A stretch of 64,000 nucleotides of DNA from assembly GCA_023053545.1 (NCBI GenBank), contig JAKZAN010000001.1:11300024-11364023 (forward strand), read 5' to 3'. The stretch is from Lepidurus packardi. Taxonomy: Eukaryota > Arthropoda > Branchiopoda > Notostraca > Triopsidae. Position numbers and translations under genes: made by a program. Shown piece by piece: positions 62,703 through 64,000 of the stretch. Each line of letters begins with the position of its first letter. Position 1 is the stretch's first letter. The notes under the pieces are model-generated. The model was not told where the DNA came from. It searched no databases and saw nothing but the letters and a program-made list of their open reading frames with translations.

Positions 62703-63325
62703 ACAGTTTATAAAAATAATAAAAAAAAGAAAGAAAAGAAAGCGTTAGGGTAAAACTATTTTTTTTTAAAGATGCTAAATAAGAACAAATTGGAGAAAAA
62801 ACTAGAAGTAGTATGAGAGAGCAAAAACAAAACAAAACTGGTAACTCTAAACTTGTCACTGGTTCCTAAAGGTTTTGCTGTACTTTTTCTTTCGATCTTT
62901 CGCACTGCAATTCTGTAGAACCTGTCTGTTTGGAATCACAAATGGGAATCCGAAGGCTCTACAAACATAATGCATGGTTTCTTAATGGCGTTAAAAATAT
63001 TGTCATAGAGGGCGTCGTGGTTCAAGCGCAAAACATAAGCAGTGTTAATAAACCAGCTATTACTTCTATCCAGTTCCTACAGAATAATTTTATTTAATAA
63101 TTCGATAATAATCAGAACCACTAAAAAATATCGAATCTCGAAAGAGCTCTACACACATGATACATGTTTTTCTTAAAAAACAGTGCAGCAAAAAACATAC
63201 ACTTAAGATTTGACCCTAAAAATGGGCTCGGACGGATTCAGCAGACGTTTTAAAAGTAGTTGGAACAGATCGATAAACATGATAATCTAAAATATTAGCA
63301 CTGGGCATATTTTACGGGATAACTT
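62703..63325. other. Intergenic; probable 3' side of the Ly6-type gene
   Basis: A-rich near 62705-62830, no gene. AATAAA on the minus strand at 63089-63094 lies about 230 bp downstream of the Ly6-type stop and could be its poly-A signal. Confidence 0.4.
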
Positions 63326-63958
63326 TTAATTCCTTCTCCACAACCAAATGGCAAAGAGCGTAAGACTGGCTAAAGCCACGAGATTTAGCTGAGCCGTGTG
63401 GGCACTTAACTGAGATTGTAAAAAGAAATCGACATTAATTATCTGAACGAAATGTTGTCGCTTTGGCTTACTGTGATAAAATAATTGCATCTGTCGCCTT
63501 GACAGCATTCCGAACATGTCCAATCCAAGTACCAAATGCGCTCACAATGTGGGAGGGTTTCGTTCCAGGTCTTTTCGCAGAGAGTTTTCGTTGCACATCG
63601 CTTAGAGACGAAATACTGCTTATCAGCAGTAGAAGTCCAATAAGGATGACCTATCAAAATAATAAGAAACCGTAGTTATTAAGGGAAAAAAAAACATGAA
63701 AACGATCGCAAAATGTACTTACTTCCCCACGCTATTGTTGTAAGGCAGTAATCTTCGTCTTGCTCACAGGTTTTGATCGTTCGCAAACACTTCTCAGTAT
63801 TCCCATCCTGTTGGGTACAAACATAACATTCCAGAGCAGTACCTGGGCATACAGGATACGGTAGAATTATTTTATTTCTTAACTTAAGCTTGAAAACTGA
63901 ATGAGGTTTACTTACACGACAATATCAAGCAACTAAAAAAGAAAAGGCTGGGCAACAT
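63326..63958 (-). CDS. Ly6/uPAR-type three-finger protein, GPI-anchored (complete gene)
   Basis: Four minus-strand exons: 63916-63958, 63723-63842, 63472-63650 and 63326-63409. All introns (73, 72 and 62 bp) have GT/AG ends, and the exons sum to 426 bp, exactly 142 codons with the stop. Signal peptide MLPSLFFFSCLILS; the mature protein starts near LECYVC. Twelve Cys follow, ending with ECCQGDRCN, the CC...CN close of a Ly6/uPAR domain. The C-terminus (LNLVALASLTLFAIWLW) is hydrophobic, as for a GPI signal. Likely an extracellular membrane-anchored protein; the partner cannot be told. No lesion seen. It is the only clearly intact host gene in the window. Confidence 0.88.
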
Positions 63959-64000
63959 TTTACAAAGGAAGACTTAATATTTCAGTTAGATCTTAGATGT

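Overview
The window looks like repeat-dense nuclear DNA of an invertebrate animal. Host introns are very short (about 53-72 bp where I could define them), and the mobile content is metazoan: Jockey-like and I-like LINEs, Ty3/Gypsy LTR elements, hAT elements and a Polinton/Maverick. A Ly6 three-finger gene and pieces of the cilium gene CFAP410 suggest an arthropod, possibly a crustacean; that is inference. There is no sign of bacterial gene organisation, and I found no rRNA, tRNA gene or CRISPR array.

Layout. 1-4.7 kb: fragments of two LINE families, a Gypsy LTR piece and an uncharacterised repeat called here family R. 4.7-9.4 kb: a block repeated almost without change at 28.8-33.5 kb. It contains a palindrome with ~509-bp arms, a LINE RNase H scrap, a broken 5' half of CFAP410 and a Gypsy 3' LTR. 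8.66-13.74 kb: Gypsy-1, with both LTRs, a tRNA-Ala-type primer site and broken gag/pol, hit by a small hAT element. 13.74-16.57 kb: truncated Gypsy-2. 16.86-26.88 kb: minus-strand Jockey-like LINE-B, split by a full-length plus-strand LINE-A; the insertion left an 11-bp target duplication. 27-38 kb: more LINE-I, family R, the second copy of the 4.7-kb block, a second Gypsy-1 copy that keeps integrase, and a hAT remnant. 38.9-40.6 kb: a 5'-truncated LINE-A copy and an uncharacterised SAMD3-like gene.

40.6-57.2 kb: one Polinton/Maverick of about 16.6 kb with ~0.84-kb inverted terminal repeats. It has a packaging ATPase, protein-primed PolB (with introns, and broken), a chromodomain integrase, penton-type and major capsid proteins, a basic pVI/pX-like protein, an adenain-type protease and several unrecognised cargo genes. 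The integrase and virion genes form a tight forward block with 4- to 14-nt overlaps or direct abutment, as in a viral late region. The left-arm cargo is the least ordinary part: a small ORF with a Maelstrom-like Cys/His pattern meets, tail to tail, a Cys-rich multi-exon gene with duplicated exons.

57.2-62.7 kb: a third, more diverged LINE-I / family R / CFAP410 composite. 63.3-63.96 kb: a complete four-exon Ly6/uPAR-type gene that looks like an intact host gene.

All calls come from reading the sequence. Family names are by motif and remembered family patterns, without database searches.
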